DNA of 64,000 bases from an uncultured Ruminococcus sp. (lineage in GTDB: Bacteria > Bacillota > Clostridia > Oscillospirales > Ruminococcaceae). Numbering within the stretch: the first letter of the stretch is position 1; each line of letters begins with the position of its first letter. Below the pieces are notes generated by a model. That model did not search any database. It was not told the origin of the DNA and was given only the letters and a program-made list of their open reading frames with translations. The DNA lies in contig CACZFN010000004.1 in the NCBI GenBank assembly GCA_902780505.1, positions 24,884 to 88,883 on the forward strand. The letters are read 5' to 3'. The position numbers were made by a program, and so were the translations under genes. Shown piece after piece: positions 26,845 through 36,200 of the stretch.

Positions 26845-27636
26845 TTATTTCTTTTCAAGCAATGCAAAACAAGCATAGTGCGCCACATCAAATTCCCCGG
26901 GGTATTGTGACAGCATAGCAAGGTGCTCACTTTCCCACTGTGACCTCTGCTCGTCAGTCAGGTCAGATGCGCCTATACCGCGGCAGGCTTTTATCCTGCC
27001 GTTCCAGCTTTCCCTTGTAAAATGCACAGGCAGCCTGTATGATACGTTTTCCTTTTCGGTAAAATACTCTGTATATTCCTGCGGCAGTATCAGGCTTTTG
27101 AACGTATCATTTGCGCCTGACCATGCGGGGTTATATTTTAGCACGAGCTGTTCGGTCTTATGCGCTATCTCGTCCTCAAACGGCAGCCAGTTCATCATAC
27201 ATATCAAAAGCCTGCCGCCTGCTTTTAGCACACGGGAAAACTCCGCGGCTGTACGCTTATGGTCAAAATACCAGTAGCACTGACAGGCAGTTACAGCATC
27301 AAAGCATTCATTATCAAACGGCAGTTTATCAGCGGGGCAGACACGGTAATCAATATCAAGCCCCTGAGCATTTGTCAGCATGATCGCCTGCTTTATCTGA
27401 TCATCACTTATATCGCACCCCGTCCACACAGCGCCGAAATGCGCCATATTCCTTGGCAAAACGCCTGTGCCGCTGCCGATATCGAGCACCCTCTGCCCGG
27501 CTTTTCCGACACCGAGTGAATAAAGCGTATCATAAAACCTTTCAGGGTAAATATCACGGAACTTAGCATAATCGTTAGATGCCCTGCCCCAGTCAAAGGC
27601 TTTGCCGCCGTCTATTCTTTTATCAGATATTTCCAT
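26845..27636 (-). CDS. Class I SAM-dependent methyltransferase in the his operon
   Basis: A 263-residue methyltransferase with motif I VLDIGSGTGVL (about 50-60), CDISDDQIK after strand 2, PADKLPFDNECFDAVTACQCYW and the post-motif LKAGGRLLI, the Methyltransf_11 arrangement. It starts directly after the hisH stop (TAAATG) and precedes hisF by 15 bases. This is the position usually held by hisA (hisH-hisA-hisF). The substrate is unknown; no known histidine step needs methylation. Confidence 0.9.
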   Translation of the reverse strand: MEISDKRIDGGKAFDWGRASNDYAKFRDIYPERFYDTLYSLGVGKAGQRVLDIGSGTGVLPRNMAHFGAVWTGCDISDDQIKQAIMLTNAQGLDIDYRVCPADKLPFDNECFDAVTACQCYWYFDHKRTAAEFSRVLKAGGRLLICMMNWLPFEDEIAHKTEQLVLKYNPAWSGANDTFKSLILPQEYTEYFTEKENVSYRLPVHFTRESWNGRIKACRGIGASDLTDEQRSQWESEHLAMLSQYPGEFDVAHYACFALLEKK

Positions 27637-28242
27637 TTAGCTTTTTAACTCCGCAAAATTTTTAAGTATCCTAAGCCCTGTTTCGCCGCTTTTTTCGGGG
27701 TGGAACTGGCAGCCGTAGACATAGCCGCCGTCAGTTACCACTGCGGGAACTTTAGTGCCGTATGTGCTGTAGGCACAAAGATTTTTATCCTGCAAAAACG
27801 CCTTGTACGAATGAACGAAATACACATACTCGTTATCCGAAAGCCCGTCAAACAGCGGGCAGTTATGGTTATATTCAAGCTTATTCCAGCCCATATGCGG
27901 TATAACAAGCCCGGGATCGCTTATTTTATCGACGTAGCCGTTTATAAGCGACAGCCCCTGACATTCTTCAAATTCATAGCTTTTTTCAAAAAGCAGCTGC
28001 ATACCAAGACATATACCGAGAAACGGCTTGAAACGCGCTTCACTCTTTATCGTATCGACAAGGCCGCTTAATTTCAGCATATTCATAGCCCACGGGAATG
28101 CACCGACACCCGGCAGTATAAGTGCATCGGCACGCTCGATATCCTCAGCTTTATCGGTAAGCTTGTTTTCATAGCCGAGGTAATCAAGCGCATTCTTTAC
28201 CGAAAAGATATTGCCTGCGCCGTAATCAATTATCGCTATCAT
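27637..28242 (-). CDS. hisH: Imidazole glycerol phosphate synthase, glutaminase subunit
   Basis: Class I glutamine amidotransferase giving ammonia to HisF. 201 residues; nucleophile in LGICLGMQLL (C78), triad His/Glu in FHPEKSG, and the N-terminal IIDYGAGN. ATG at 28242 overlaps the hisB stop by one base (TGATG); an in-frame GTG at 28245 is the alternative. Translationally coupled to hisB upstream and the methyltransferase downstream. Confidence 0.96.
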   Translation of the reverse strand: MIAIIDYGAGNIFSVKNALDYLGYENKLTDKAEDIERADALILPGVGAFPWAMNMLKLSGLVDTIKSEARFKPFLGICLGMQLLFEKSYEFEECQGLSLINGYVDKISDPGLVIPHMGWNKLEYNHNCPLFDGLSDNEYVYFVHSYKAFLQDKNLCAYSTYGTKVPAVVTDGGYVYGCQFHPEKSGETGLRILKNFAELKS

Positions 28243-28820
28243 CACAGCACCCCTTTGGTAGAGAGCACCCCGCTGCCGTTTGTGCTTACTGCGGCTTTAA
28301 GTGCGTGTGCGAACGCCTTGAACATAGCTTCGATTATATGGTGGTCATTTTTGCCGTATTCTTCTCTTAAATGTAGTGTCACTCCCGAATTCATCGCAAA
28401 TGCCCTGAAGAATTCTTCCGTAAGGCAGGTGTCAAATTCGCCGACACGCTCGTTTGTAAAGCAAGCATTAAACGCCAAAAACGGCCTGCCGCTTATATCA
28501 AGCGAACAGAAACACAGTGCTTCGTCCATAGGGATAAAGAAACTGCCGTAGCGCTCTATTCCCGATCTGTCGCCAATTGCCTTTGCAAAAGCCTGACCGA
28601 GCACGATCCCTGTATCCTCAACGCTGTGGTGAGGATCTACATACAGATCTCCCTTACAGCTGACGTCAAGGTCAAACCCTGCGTGCACGCCAAGTGCCGT
28701 GAGCATATGGTCAAAAAAGCCTATGCCTGTATCAATATTCACACTGCCCTGACCGTCAAGGTCAAGCTTTACTGTAATATCTGTTTCCTTTGTTTTTCTG
28801 CTGAGTTCACATCTTCGCAT
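28242..28820 (-). CDS. hisB: Imidazoleglycerol-phosphate dehydratase
   Basis: Sixth step of histidine synthesis, dehydrating IGP to imidazole acetol phosphate. Monofunctional 192-residue form with the manganese-binding histidine motifs GFFDHMLTALGVHAGFD, DPHHSVEDTGI and KNDHHIIEAMFKAFA. ATG at 28820 follows AGGTG, which overlaps the stop codon of the upstream membrane protein gene; the GTG at 28829 lacks a site of its own. Confidence 0.96.
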   Translation of the reverse strand: MRRCELSRKTKETDITVKLDLDGQGSVNIDTGIGFFDHMLTALGVHAGFDLDVSCKGDLYVDPHHSVEDTGIVLGQAFAKAIGDRSGIERYGSFFIPMDEALCFCSLDISGRPFLAFNACFTNERVGEFDTCLTEEFFRAFAMNSGVTLHLREEYGKNDHHIIEAMFKAFAHALKAAVSTNGSGVLSTKGVL

Positions 28821-28825
28821 AATAA

Positions 28826-29296
28826 TCACCTGAACATTTCAAGATACAAAAGCGCCACTACCTCGACAGATATCAGGCAAAGGCTCACAAGCATAAGCTT
28901 GACGCCGATACCGACTGCACGCTTTTTATATTCTTTTGTTATTATATACCCCGTTTCAGGGGAAGAACTGCTGTACAGAACATCTGCCGTCTGTCCTTCA
29001 AAAAGTCTGTCAAGGCTTTCCTTATCATACTGATAACGGCTCAGCACCCTGACTGTCCTGTCACCCGCCTGAAACTCTATAATTGCTTTTAAGGGAAGCT
29101 CCTCCTCGTCCTTTTCGCTGAGCTTATAAGACGAGCTGTATATCTTATTCTTATAGCCGATATCCCTGCCTGTTATCCTGCCCTCGGCCTTTTTCCAGAA
29201 AAAGGAGAGCATTATCCTGTAAAGAAGCATAAACAAAGCAGGCAATATACCCGCGGCAGCAGTTACAGCAACAGCTGCGATAAGCGTATCGGGCAT
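28826..29296 (-). CDS. Two-helix membrane protein inside the his operon
   Basis: A 156-residue protein with membrane segments at about residues 4-30 and 130-152 around a soluble loop of ~100 residues (KIYSSSYKLSEKDEEELPLKA; VLYSSSSPETGYII), resembling DUF3592-type proteins. ATG overlaps the hisD stop by one base (TGATG) and its own stop overlaps the hisB ribosome binding site, so it is tightly built into the operon. The protein at 24572-24949 has a similar layout. Function unknown; a link to histidine transport is only a guess. Confidence 0.75.
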   Translation of the reverse strand: MPDTLIAAVAVTAAAGILPALFMLLYRIMLSFFWKKAEGRITGRDIGYKNKIYSSSYKLSEKDEEELPLKAIIEFQAGDRTVRVLSRYQYDKESLDRLFEGQTADVLYSSSSPETGYIITKEYKKRAVGIGVKLMLVSLCLISVEVVALLYLEMFR

Positions 29297-30591
29297 CAGT
29301 CCTCAAACCTTACCTTGATCGCGTTGGCGTGTGCTGTAAGGCCTTCACGCTCGGCAACGAGCACGATATCGTCCTTGGCGTTTCTCAGTGCATCTTCGGT
29401 ATAGTAGATAAACGAAGAACGTTTTTCAAAGCTGTTCACGCCAAGCGGCGAGAAAAACCTTGCAGTACCGCTTGTAGGAAGAACATGGTTAGGCCCTGCA
29501 TAGTAATCGCCAAGCGGTTCGGAAGCATATGCGCCTAAAAATACCGAGCCTGCGTTATCAAGTCTGCCGACATATTCCATCGGGTTTTCAAACAGCACCT
29601 CAAGGTGTTCCGGCGCAAAGCGGTTAGCCATTTCAACTGCCGTATCCTTATCGGGGGCTATCATGATAGCGCCGTAGTTTTCAAGCGAATACCTGATTAT
29701 ATCTGCCCTTTCAAGGTATGAAAGCTGCCTTTCAAACTCGGCATTGACCTTATCTGCAAGGGCCTCACTTGTTGTAACGAGCACAGCCGATGCAAGCTTA
29801 TCGTGTTCAGCCTGCGACATAAGGTCTGCGGCAACGAATTTCGGATCAGCCGTTTCATCTGCAAGCACAAGGACCTCACTCGGCCCTGCGACCATATCTA
29901 TATCAACTGTTCCGTACAGAAGCTTCTTGGCAGTTGCCACGAATATATTCCCGGGGCCTACTATCTTATCCACCTTCGGGATAGATTCTGTACCGTAAGC
30001 AAGAGCAGCTATCGCCTGTGCACCGCCTGCAAGGAACACCCTGTCTACACCGCAAAGTGCCGCAGCAACGAGGATATCCTTATTCGGCGTACCGTCTTTA
30101 AGGGGCGGGGTTATCATGATGATCTCGCCGACGCCCGCTATTTTAGCAGGGACAGCATTCATAAGGACCGATGACGGGTAAGCTGCCGTACCGCCGGGCA
30201 CATAAAGCCCAACCCTGTGCAGTCCCCTGACTCTCTGCCCGAGGATAACGCCGTTGTCCTTTGCATCAACAAAGCTTCTTGACTTCTGCTGACTGTGGAA
30301 GGCGGTTATATTCTCTATACAGTTTAAAAGCGCATCTACAAAGCCCTGATCCGCTTCTGTAAGCGCATCATTTATAACATCACGCGGTACTTCAAAATAT
30401 TCGGGGAGCTTACCGTCAAATTTAAGGGTATATTCGTTTACGGCCTTATCACCGTTTTGCCTTACATTATCTATTATTTCATTTACTGTCGCCGTTACCT
30501 TTTTATCAGTTTCTCCCGAGCGTTTTTCAAGGCTTTTGAAAAACTCCGCTTCGTCCCTGCCGTTGACAAATATCTTTTCTACAAGTGCCAT
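29296..30591 (-). CDS. hisD: Histidinol dehydrogenase
   Basis: Last two steps of histidine synthesis, oxidising histidinol to histidine with NAD. About 431 residues; motifs include GLYVPGGTAAYPSSVLMNA, VDMVAGPSEVLVLAD, the zinc-linked SQAEHDKLA, and NAGSVFLGAYASEPLGDYYAGPNH shortened here as NAGSVFLG / YYAGPNHVLPTSG. ATG at 30591 (MALVEK) has AAGGA at good spacing; the ATG at 30600 overlaps hisG but has the site only one base away. Confidence 0.97.
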   Translation of the reverse strand: MALVEKIFVNGRDEAEFFKSLEKRSGETDKKVTATVNEIIDNVRQNGDKAVNEYTLKFDGKLPEYFEVPRDVINDALTEADQGFVDALLNCIENITAFHSQQKSRSFVDAKDNGVILGQRVRGLHRVGLYVPGGTAAYPSSVLMNAVPAKIAGVGEIIMITPPLKDGTPNKDILVAAALCGVDRVFLAGGAQAIAALAYGTESIPKVDKIVGPGNIFVATAKKLLYGTVDIDMVAGPSEVLVLADETADPKFVAADLMSQAEHDKLASAVLVTTSEALADKVNAEFERQLSYLERADIIRYSLENYGAIMIAPDKDTAVEMANRFAPEHLEVLFENPMEYVGRLDNAGSVFLGAYASEPLGDYYAGPNHVLPTSGTARFFSPLGVNSFEKRSSFIYYTEDALRNAKDDIVLVAEREGLTAHANAIKVRFED

Positions 30592-30596
30592 TTTTA

Positions 30597-31235
30597 TCAT
30601 TCCTTTTCCAAGTTCTTGTCTATAAGTTCCACAAGTTCCTCAATTTCCTTCTGTTTAAGCTTCATTGATACCATATTAACTATAAGCCTTGCCGATATCG
30701 GCACGATATCCTCGATGACCTCAAGGCCGTTTTCTTTAAGCGTTGTGCCTGTTTCAACGATATCAACTATACCGTCGGATAGTTCAAGCAGCGGTGCAAG
30801 CTCGACGGATCCTTCTATCTTGACTATCTCAACGTCCATACCCTTGCTTTCAAAGAAGCTTCTTGTTATATTCGGGTATTTGGTCGCAATTGTCTTGACA
30901 CCGTAGCCGCCGTAGAACTTATTGCCCTTTTTGGTTGCAAGTGCAAATTTACACCTGCCGAAGCCGAGGTCTGCAAGTTCGTAAAATTTACCCTGCATTT
31001 CCATTATAGTATCCTTACCGACAACGCCCATATCACAAACGCCATGTTCAACATATGTAATAACGTCATTGGCCTTTGCAAGAACTACCTCTATCCTGCC
31101 GCCGTCAACAGGGAGTATAAGCTTTCTGCCCTTTTCCCTGACAGCCGTACAGTCAAAGCCCATCTTTTCAAAAAGGCCTACTGTATCCTTTTCAAGTCTG
31201 CCCTTTGTAAGGGCTATCCTAAGTGGTCTATTCAT
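30597..31235 (-). CDS. hisG: ATP phosphoribosyltransferase, short catalytic form
   Basis: First step of histidine synthesis, joining ATP and PRPP. The 212-residue short form lacks the C-terminal regulatory domain and therefore needs HisZ, encoded just upstream. Motifs: RIALTKGRLEKDTVGL, GVCDMGVVGKD, GADELAPL equivalent as GSVELAPLLELSDGIVDIVETG. ATG follows AGAGGAA. Confidence 0.97.
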   Translation of the reverse strand: MNRPLRIALTKGRLEKDTVGLFEKMGFDCTAVREKGRKLILPVDGGRIEVVLAKANDVITYVEHGVCDMGVVGKDTIMEMQGKFYELADLGFGRCKFALATKKGNKFYGGYGVKTIATKYPNITRSFFESKGMDVEIVKIEGSVELAPLLELSDGIVDIVETGTTLKENGLEVIEDIVPISARLIVNMVSMKLKQKEIEELVELIDKNLEKE

Positions 31236-31250
31236 ATTTTTATTTCCTCT

Positions 31251-32444
31251 TTACTTATCGGTATTTTCCTTACCTATTCTTATTACTTCGCCTATACCCT
31301 TTTTCTTTGCATATTCCTGTGCCTGTTCAAAGGTATCAAAGAGCGAATACTCAACTATAAGCCCGTTTTCGGATAGTTCCTTCACATAATTGAAGCCCTC
31401 GACACCGTAGCCCTCATCTGCATGGACGAGCACAGCGGGTGGGTTCGGTTCAAACGTAACGCCTATCCTGTTTAAATGCCTTACAACGGCATCAACATCA
31501 ACGCCGAAGCCTACTGCCGGGCTGTCAAGCCCGAATTCAGATATAAGGTTATCGTACCTGCCGCCGTTTAAAACATACTTGCCGACTTCCGAAAGATAGC
31601 CCTTGAAGACCACGCCTGTATAGTAATCGGTATGGCTGACGATACCGAGGTCAAGCGATATCTTATCTTCATACCCGAGGGAAGCGAGCCTTTCGTACTG
31701 TGCCCTGAGTTCATCAAGTATACTGCTTATATTATCATCTGTATATACCGCAGCCGCTTTTTCAAAGACCTCCCTGCCGCCGAAAAGTCTTGGAAGCTGC
31801 CTTAAAGCACGTGTTACTTCATTATCGCCGAATGTCGAAAGAAGATCATTAAGTGCGGGATAATTCTTTTGTGAGATAAGCATTCTTATCTCCTCTTTTG
31901 TATCATCATCAGCGCCGAGCCTGCCGACAAGTTCTTTGAAATACCCGATATGACCGAGTTCAAGCCTGTAATTATCCTTATCAAACATTGAAAGTGCTTC
32001 TATTGCTATACACAGCACCTCATGGTCAGCGCGCTTTTTATTGGGGCTGCCTATAAGCTCGATACCCGCCTGAACAGTTTCGTCGGAACGGCCTTTGAGC
32101 AGGGCGTTGTTTTCGTAAATACGCTGGTTATAGTAAAGTCTTAGCGGCATTACTGCGTTTTTTAGCCTTGTTGCCACAAGCCTTGCTATCGGTATAGTGG
32201 AATCGGGGCGCATAACGATTATCCTGCCCTTTGAATCAAAGGTCTTATACAGGTTTTCAGTCCTGAAATTCCTTGTTGAGCCGCTGAAGGCATCAAAAAA
32301 TTCAAGCCCCGGGGTAACTACTTCACTGTAGCCAAAGCGCACAAAAAGCTCTTTTATCTTCTTTTCAACTGTACGCCTTGCAAAAGCTTCCTCAAAGAGC
32401 AGATCTCTTGTGCCCTCCGGGGTTATAAGGTCATATCTTTTCAT
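31251..32444 (-). CDS. hisZ: ATP phosphoribosyltransferase regulatory subunit
   Basis: Histidyl-tRNA synthetase paralogue that assembles with short HisG and provides histidine feedback. The 397 residues have class II synthetase core motifs (TPEGTRDLLFEE, VMRPDSTIPIARLVA, RLYYNQRIYE, YTGVVFKGYL, GGRYDNLI). It lacks the anticodon-binding domain of a true HisRS, which separates HisZ from HisS. First gene of the operon; ATG follows AAAAGGATTG. Confidence 0.95.
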   Translation of the reverse strand: MKRYDLITPEGTRDLLFEEAFARRTVEKKIKELFVRFGYSEVVTPGLEFFDAFSGSTRNFRTENLYKTFDSKGRIIVMRPDSTIPIARLVATRLKNAVMPLRLYYNQRIYENNALLKGRSDETVQAGIELIGSPNKKRADHEVLCIAIEALSMFDKDNYRLELGHIGYFKELVGRLGADDDTKEEIRMLISQKNYPALNDLLSTFGDNEVTRALRQLPRLFGGREVFEKAAAVYTDDNISSILDELRAQYERLASLGYEDKISLDLGIVSHTDYYTGVVFKGYLSEVGKYVLNGGRYDNLISEFGLDSPAVGFGVDVDAVVRHLNRIGVTFEPNPPAVLVHADEGYGVEGFNYVKELSENGLIVEYSLFDTFEQAQEYAKKKGIGEVIRIGKENTDK

Positions 32445-32493
32445 AAAATCAATCCTTTTACTTTCACGTATTAAAGTGTTAGCATAATATCAC

Positions 32494-32536
32494 GTTACTA
32501 TATTAGTATAGTAACATATTACCTGTTTTTTGTCAA
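32494..32536 (-). promoter_or_regulatory. his operon promoter with palindromic operator
   Basis: Minus strand TTGACA (32536-32531), 17-base spacer, TACTAT (32513-32508). A perfect inverted repeat GTTACTATA-N4-TATAGTAAC (32494-32515) covers the whole -10 region, so a bound repressor would block polymerase. A TrpR-family HisR (YerC) repressor is known for Firmicutes his genes; whether this site matches its consensus I cannot check here. Confidence 0.75.
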
Positions 32537-32616
32537 GCCATATACGGCAGCAGCGGGGATATTTTCGGGCAAAGCTCTAAAATACAGCCCGCATCGGTCT
32601 TATAATTGGCTATTAT

Positions 32617-33285
32617 CTATAAAGCCGCAGCGACCTCACACGGATCGTCAAATGCGGGGAAGCGCTTATCTCTTATTATTACATTATTTGCGCTGTCATA
32701 TGAATACCACATAGCCTGATAAGCCCTCATACCGATATTTTCCGCCGCTTCAAGTTCACAGCTGCCGCCGTCGCCGATATATATACAATCCTCCGCTTTG
32801 ACGCCGAGGTTTTTAATGCAGATATCAAATATAGCGGCATCGGGCTTTTTTATTTTAAGGTCATAGGAAAGGCAGGGCGCATCAAAGACTTTATAAAGTT
32901 CACTTGCCTTTATTATTTCGGCTTCCTCCGAAAAGCAATTGCTGATAAGGCCAAGCTTTACTCCCCTGCTTTTAAGCGCGCCGATCATTGGCATAATGCC
33001 CTCATGCATAGAATCAAGGCAGCGCTGTTTGGTAAGCTTTCGCTTTGACACTATAAGCTTATGTATCTTGTCGCTGTAAGCGCCGTTTTCTTCAAGGATA
33101 AGCCTTATCGTATCATCAAAAGTAATTCTGCCAAGTGTCCTGTCCGCTTCAAGTTCGCGCCAGCGGGAACGGAAACGCTCTGTATCTACGCCTGCATCAG
33201 CTGCCATTTCTTCGCTGAAATAAAGCGGCGTGCGGTAGTGTGTTATAAGCGTTTCAAACATATCAAAAATAACTGCTTTTGTCAT
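32617..33285 (-). CDS. HAD superfamily hydrolase
   Basis: A 222-residue HAD-fold phosphatase. Motif I is VIFDMFETLITHY (nucleophile D8; the +2 residue is Phe rather than Asp, as in several haloacid dehalogenase-type members), motif II LGLISNC, motif III K in KIKKPDAAIF and motif IV YIGDGGSCELEAA. Starts 12 bases after the polC stop, the end of the long pyrH-polC transcript. Substrate unknown. Confidence 0.85.
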   Translation of the reverse strand: MTKAVIFDMFETLITHYRTPLYFSEEMAADAGVDTERFRSRWRELEADRTLGRITFDDTIRLILEENGAYSDKIHKLIVSKRKLTKQRCLDSMHEGIMPMIGALKSRGVKLGLISNCFSEEAEIIKASELYKVFDAPCLSYDLKIKKPDAAIFDICIKNLGVKAEDCIYIGDGGSCELEAAENIGMRAYQAMWYSYDSANNVIIRDKRFPAFDDPCEVAAAL

Positions 33286-33296
33286 ATAATTTTCCT

Positions 33297-36200
33297 TTAG
33301 AAAAGCGTCATCTGGTTTTCAAGCGGCATATCGCCGAATGCGCCGTTTTCAACGAGCGTATCTATCACCGAACCCGAAACACCGCTTTGCAGCCTGAATT
33401 CCTCAACAGAGATAAAGTCGCCATGCTGTGCTTTTTCATAAAGGCTTTCCGCAGCTGCGCCGCCCACGCCTTTTATAGCGCAGAAAGGCAGACGTATCTT
33501 GCCGTCCTCTATCTGATATATCTTTGAATGTGACTTATGTATATCAACAGGCAGAAATTCATACCCGCGGGAAAGCATTTCGTTAATCAGCATAAGCGTT
33601 TCAAGAACACCGTCGTCCTTAGCTGTACGTTCCTCTTTGGGTTTATTCTTTATCTCCTCTATCTTGTTTCTTACCTGATACTTGCCCTTTACGGCGGTCT
33701 CGGCTTCAAAATCCTCACCGCGCACAGTAAATATGGCTGCATAAAACACAAGCGGCTTATGCACCTTGAACCAGCAAAGCCTTATAGCCGCAGTGACATA
33801 CGCAGCAGCATGGGCTTTCGGGAACATATACTTGATTTTAAGGCAGCTGTCGATATACCATTCAGGAACATTATGATCACGCATATTCTGCTTCATTTCT
33901 TCTGTAAGAAGCTTAGGTGCCTTACCCTTACGGGTTATCTCCATGATCTTGAAGGAAAGCTTAGGCTCTACCCCGTGATAGAGAAGGTAGGTCATAATAG
34001 AGTCACGGGTACCGATCACGTTTGAGATATCGCATATTCCCTGCGCTATAAGCTCCTGTGCATTGCCAAGCCAAACGTCAGTACCGTGGGAAAGCCCCGA
34101 TATCTGCAAAAGGTCGGAAAAATTCTTAGGCTTTGATTCAACAAGCATTCCCCTTACAAACGGTGTGCCCATTTCAGGTATGCCGAGGGTACCCGTCTGG
34201 CAGGATATATCCTCCTCCGTAACACCAAGGGCTTTGGGGGAAGTAAAGAGCGAATAAACATCCGGATCGGACATCGGGACTGTCGTTATATCAAGCCCCG
34301 AAAAGCCTTCAAGGTATTTATATATCGTCGGCACATCATGGCCGAGCTCATCAAGTTTAAGTATAGTATCATGCAGTGAATGGAAGTCAAAGTGTGTAGT
34401 GACGATATCCGAATCAGCCTTTTCAGCAGGGTGCTGAACGGGTGTGAAGTCATAAACCTCGTAATCAGACGGGATAACGACCATGCCGCCCGGGTGCTGG
34501 CCTGTGGTACGCTTTACATTAAGGCAGCCGTTTATAAGGCGCTGGACTTCGGCTTTATGCACTGTGATATGGCGTTCTTCAAGGTAATTCTTGACATACC
34601 CGAACGCCGTCTTATCCGCCACGCCCGCTATCGTACCCGCTTTGAAAACGTGATCCTGACCGAAGAGTTCTTCTGTATACTTATGCGCTTTTGACTGGTA
34701 ATCGCCCGAGAAGTTAAGGTCTATATCAGGCGCTTTATCGCCGTCAAAGCCGAGGAATGTTTCAAACGGGATATCATGGCCGTCCCTGTGCATTTCCTCA
34801 CCGCATACGGGGCAGTTCTTGGGCGGAAGGTCAAAGCCTGAGCCTACAGAGCCGTCGTCTATAAACTCGCTGTGCCTGCACTTTCTGCAAACATAGTGCG
34901 GCTGAAGCGGGTTTACCTCAGAAATGCCCGACATCGAAGCCACGAACGACGAGCCGACAGAGCCACGGGAGCCCACCTGATAGCCGTTTTCGTTTGAGTT
35001 TGCAACAAGCTTCTGCGATATCATATAAAGCACCGCAAAGCCGTGTTTGATGATAGAGTCAAGCTCACGTTTGAGTCTTTTGAACACTATTTCGGGGATA
35101 TGCCCCTCAAAGAACTGTGAAACGTCGATATCCTCGCCTTCGGGTATCTCAATGCTTTCCGGTTCACAGTCGCCGTAAATAGAACAGCATTTCCTCCAGC
35201 AGATGACCTGAAGTTCCCTTACAGCGCCCTCGATAAACGGCGTATATGTGCCGTCGGGGAATGCTTTGAGGTCGGGATCTATCATATCGGCGATAAGGTT
35301 TGTGTTTGTTACAACAACTTCATAAGCCTTTTCCTTGCCGAGGTATGCAAAGTCTTCAAGCATTTCCTCGGTGGTTTTAAGGTAAAGGGGCGGCTGGTTA
35401 TCGCAATCCGAATACTTGACAGACTGCAAGATCGCCCTGAATATCGCATCACCCTTATCCATAAAGTGAACATCACCCGTAGCGCAGACAGGCTTGCCGA
35501 GCGCTTCACCGAGCTTAACAATAGTGCGGTTGAATTCATGAAGCTGTTCTATATCGGTGATATCGCCCTTTCTGAGCATAAACATATTGTTGCCGTCAGG
35601 CTGTATTTCAAGGTAATCATAGTAGCTTGCTATCTTGCAAAGTTCCTGCCACGGCCTTCCCGCATAGACAGCCCTGAAAAGCTCACCCGCTTCGCAGGCA
35701 GAGCCTACTATAAGACCTTCCCTGTACTTAGTCAGTTTTGATTTAGGTATACGCGGGTGGTTTTTATAGTAATCAAGGTTTGACATTGATATAAGCCTAT
35801 ACAGGTTTTTAAGCCCTGTATTATTTCTGACAAGTATTATCTGGTGGAAGCTGCCCTTTATGCTTGAAGGATCGCTTATCTTCAGCATATCGTTCAAGTC
35901 ATTGCAGGTAAGCTCACTGCCGCCCGACTGTTCTATAAGCCGCCCGCAGAGCTTTGCAAAGATCTTACTTAAAACCTCCGCATCATCACAGGCGCGGTGG
36001 TGGTTGAAATCACCGACTTCAAGGGCTTTTGCGACAGTATCAAGCTTATGCCTTGAAAGTTCCGGCAGCATACATCTTGACATAGGAAGCGTATCGATCG
36101 CGGAAAACTCAAACCCTATATTATGCCTTGCAGCGCACGCCATTACAAAGCCTGTATCAAAATCGGCATTATGCGCCACAAGCACAGGCTTCTCCCCGCA

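Noticed and set aside
32445-32507. T-box or His-codon leader peptide for the his operon
   Set aside because: The leader is only about 60 bases, with no T-box sequence, no run of His codons and no terminator.
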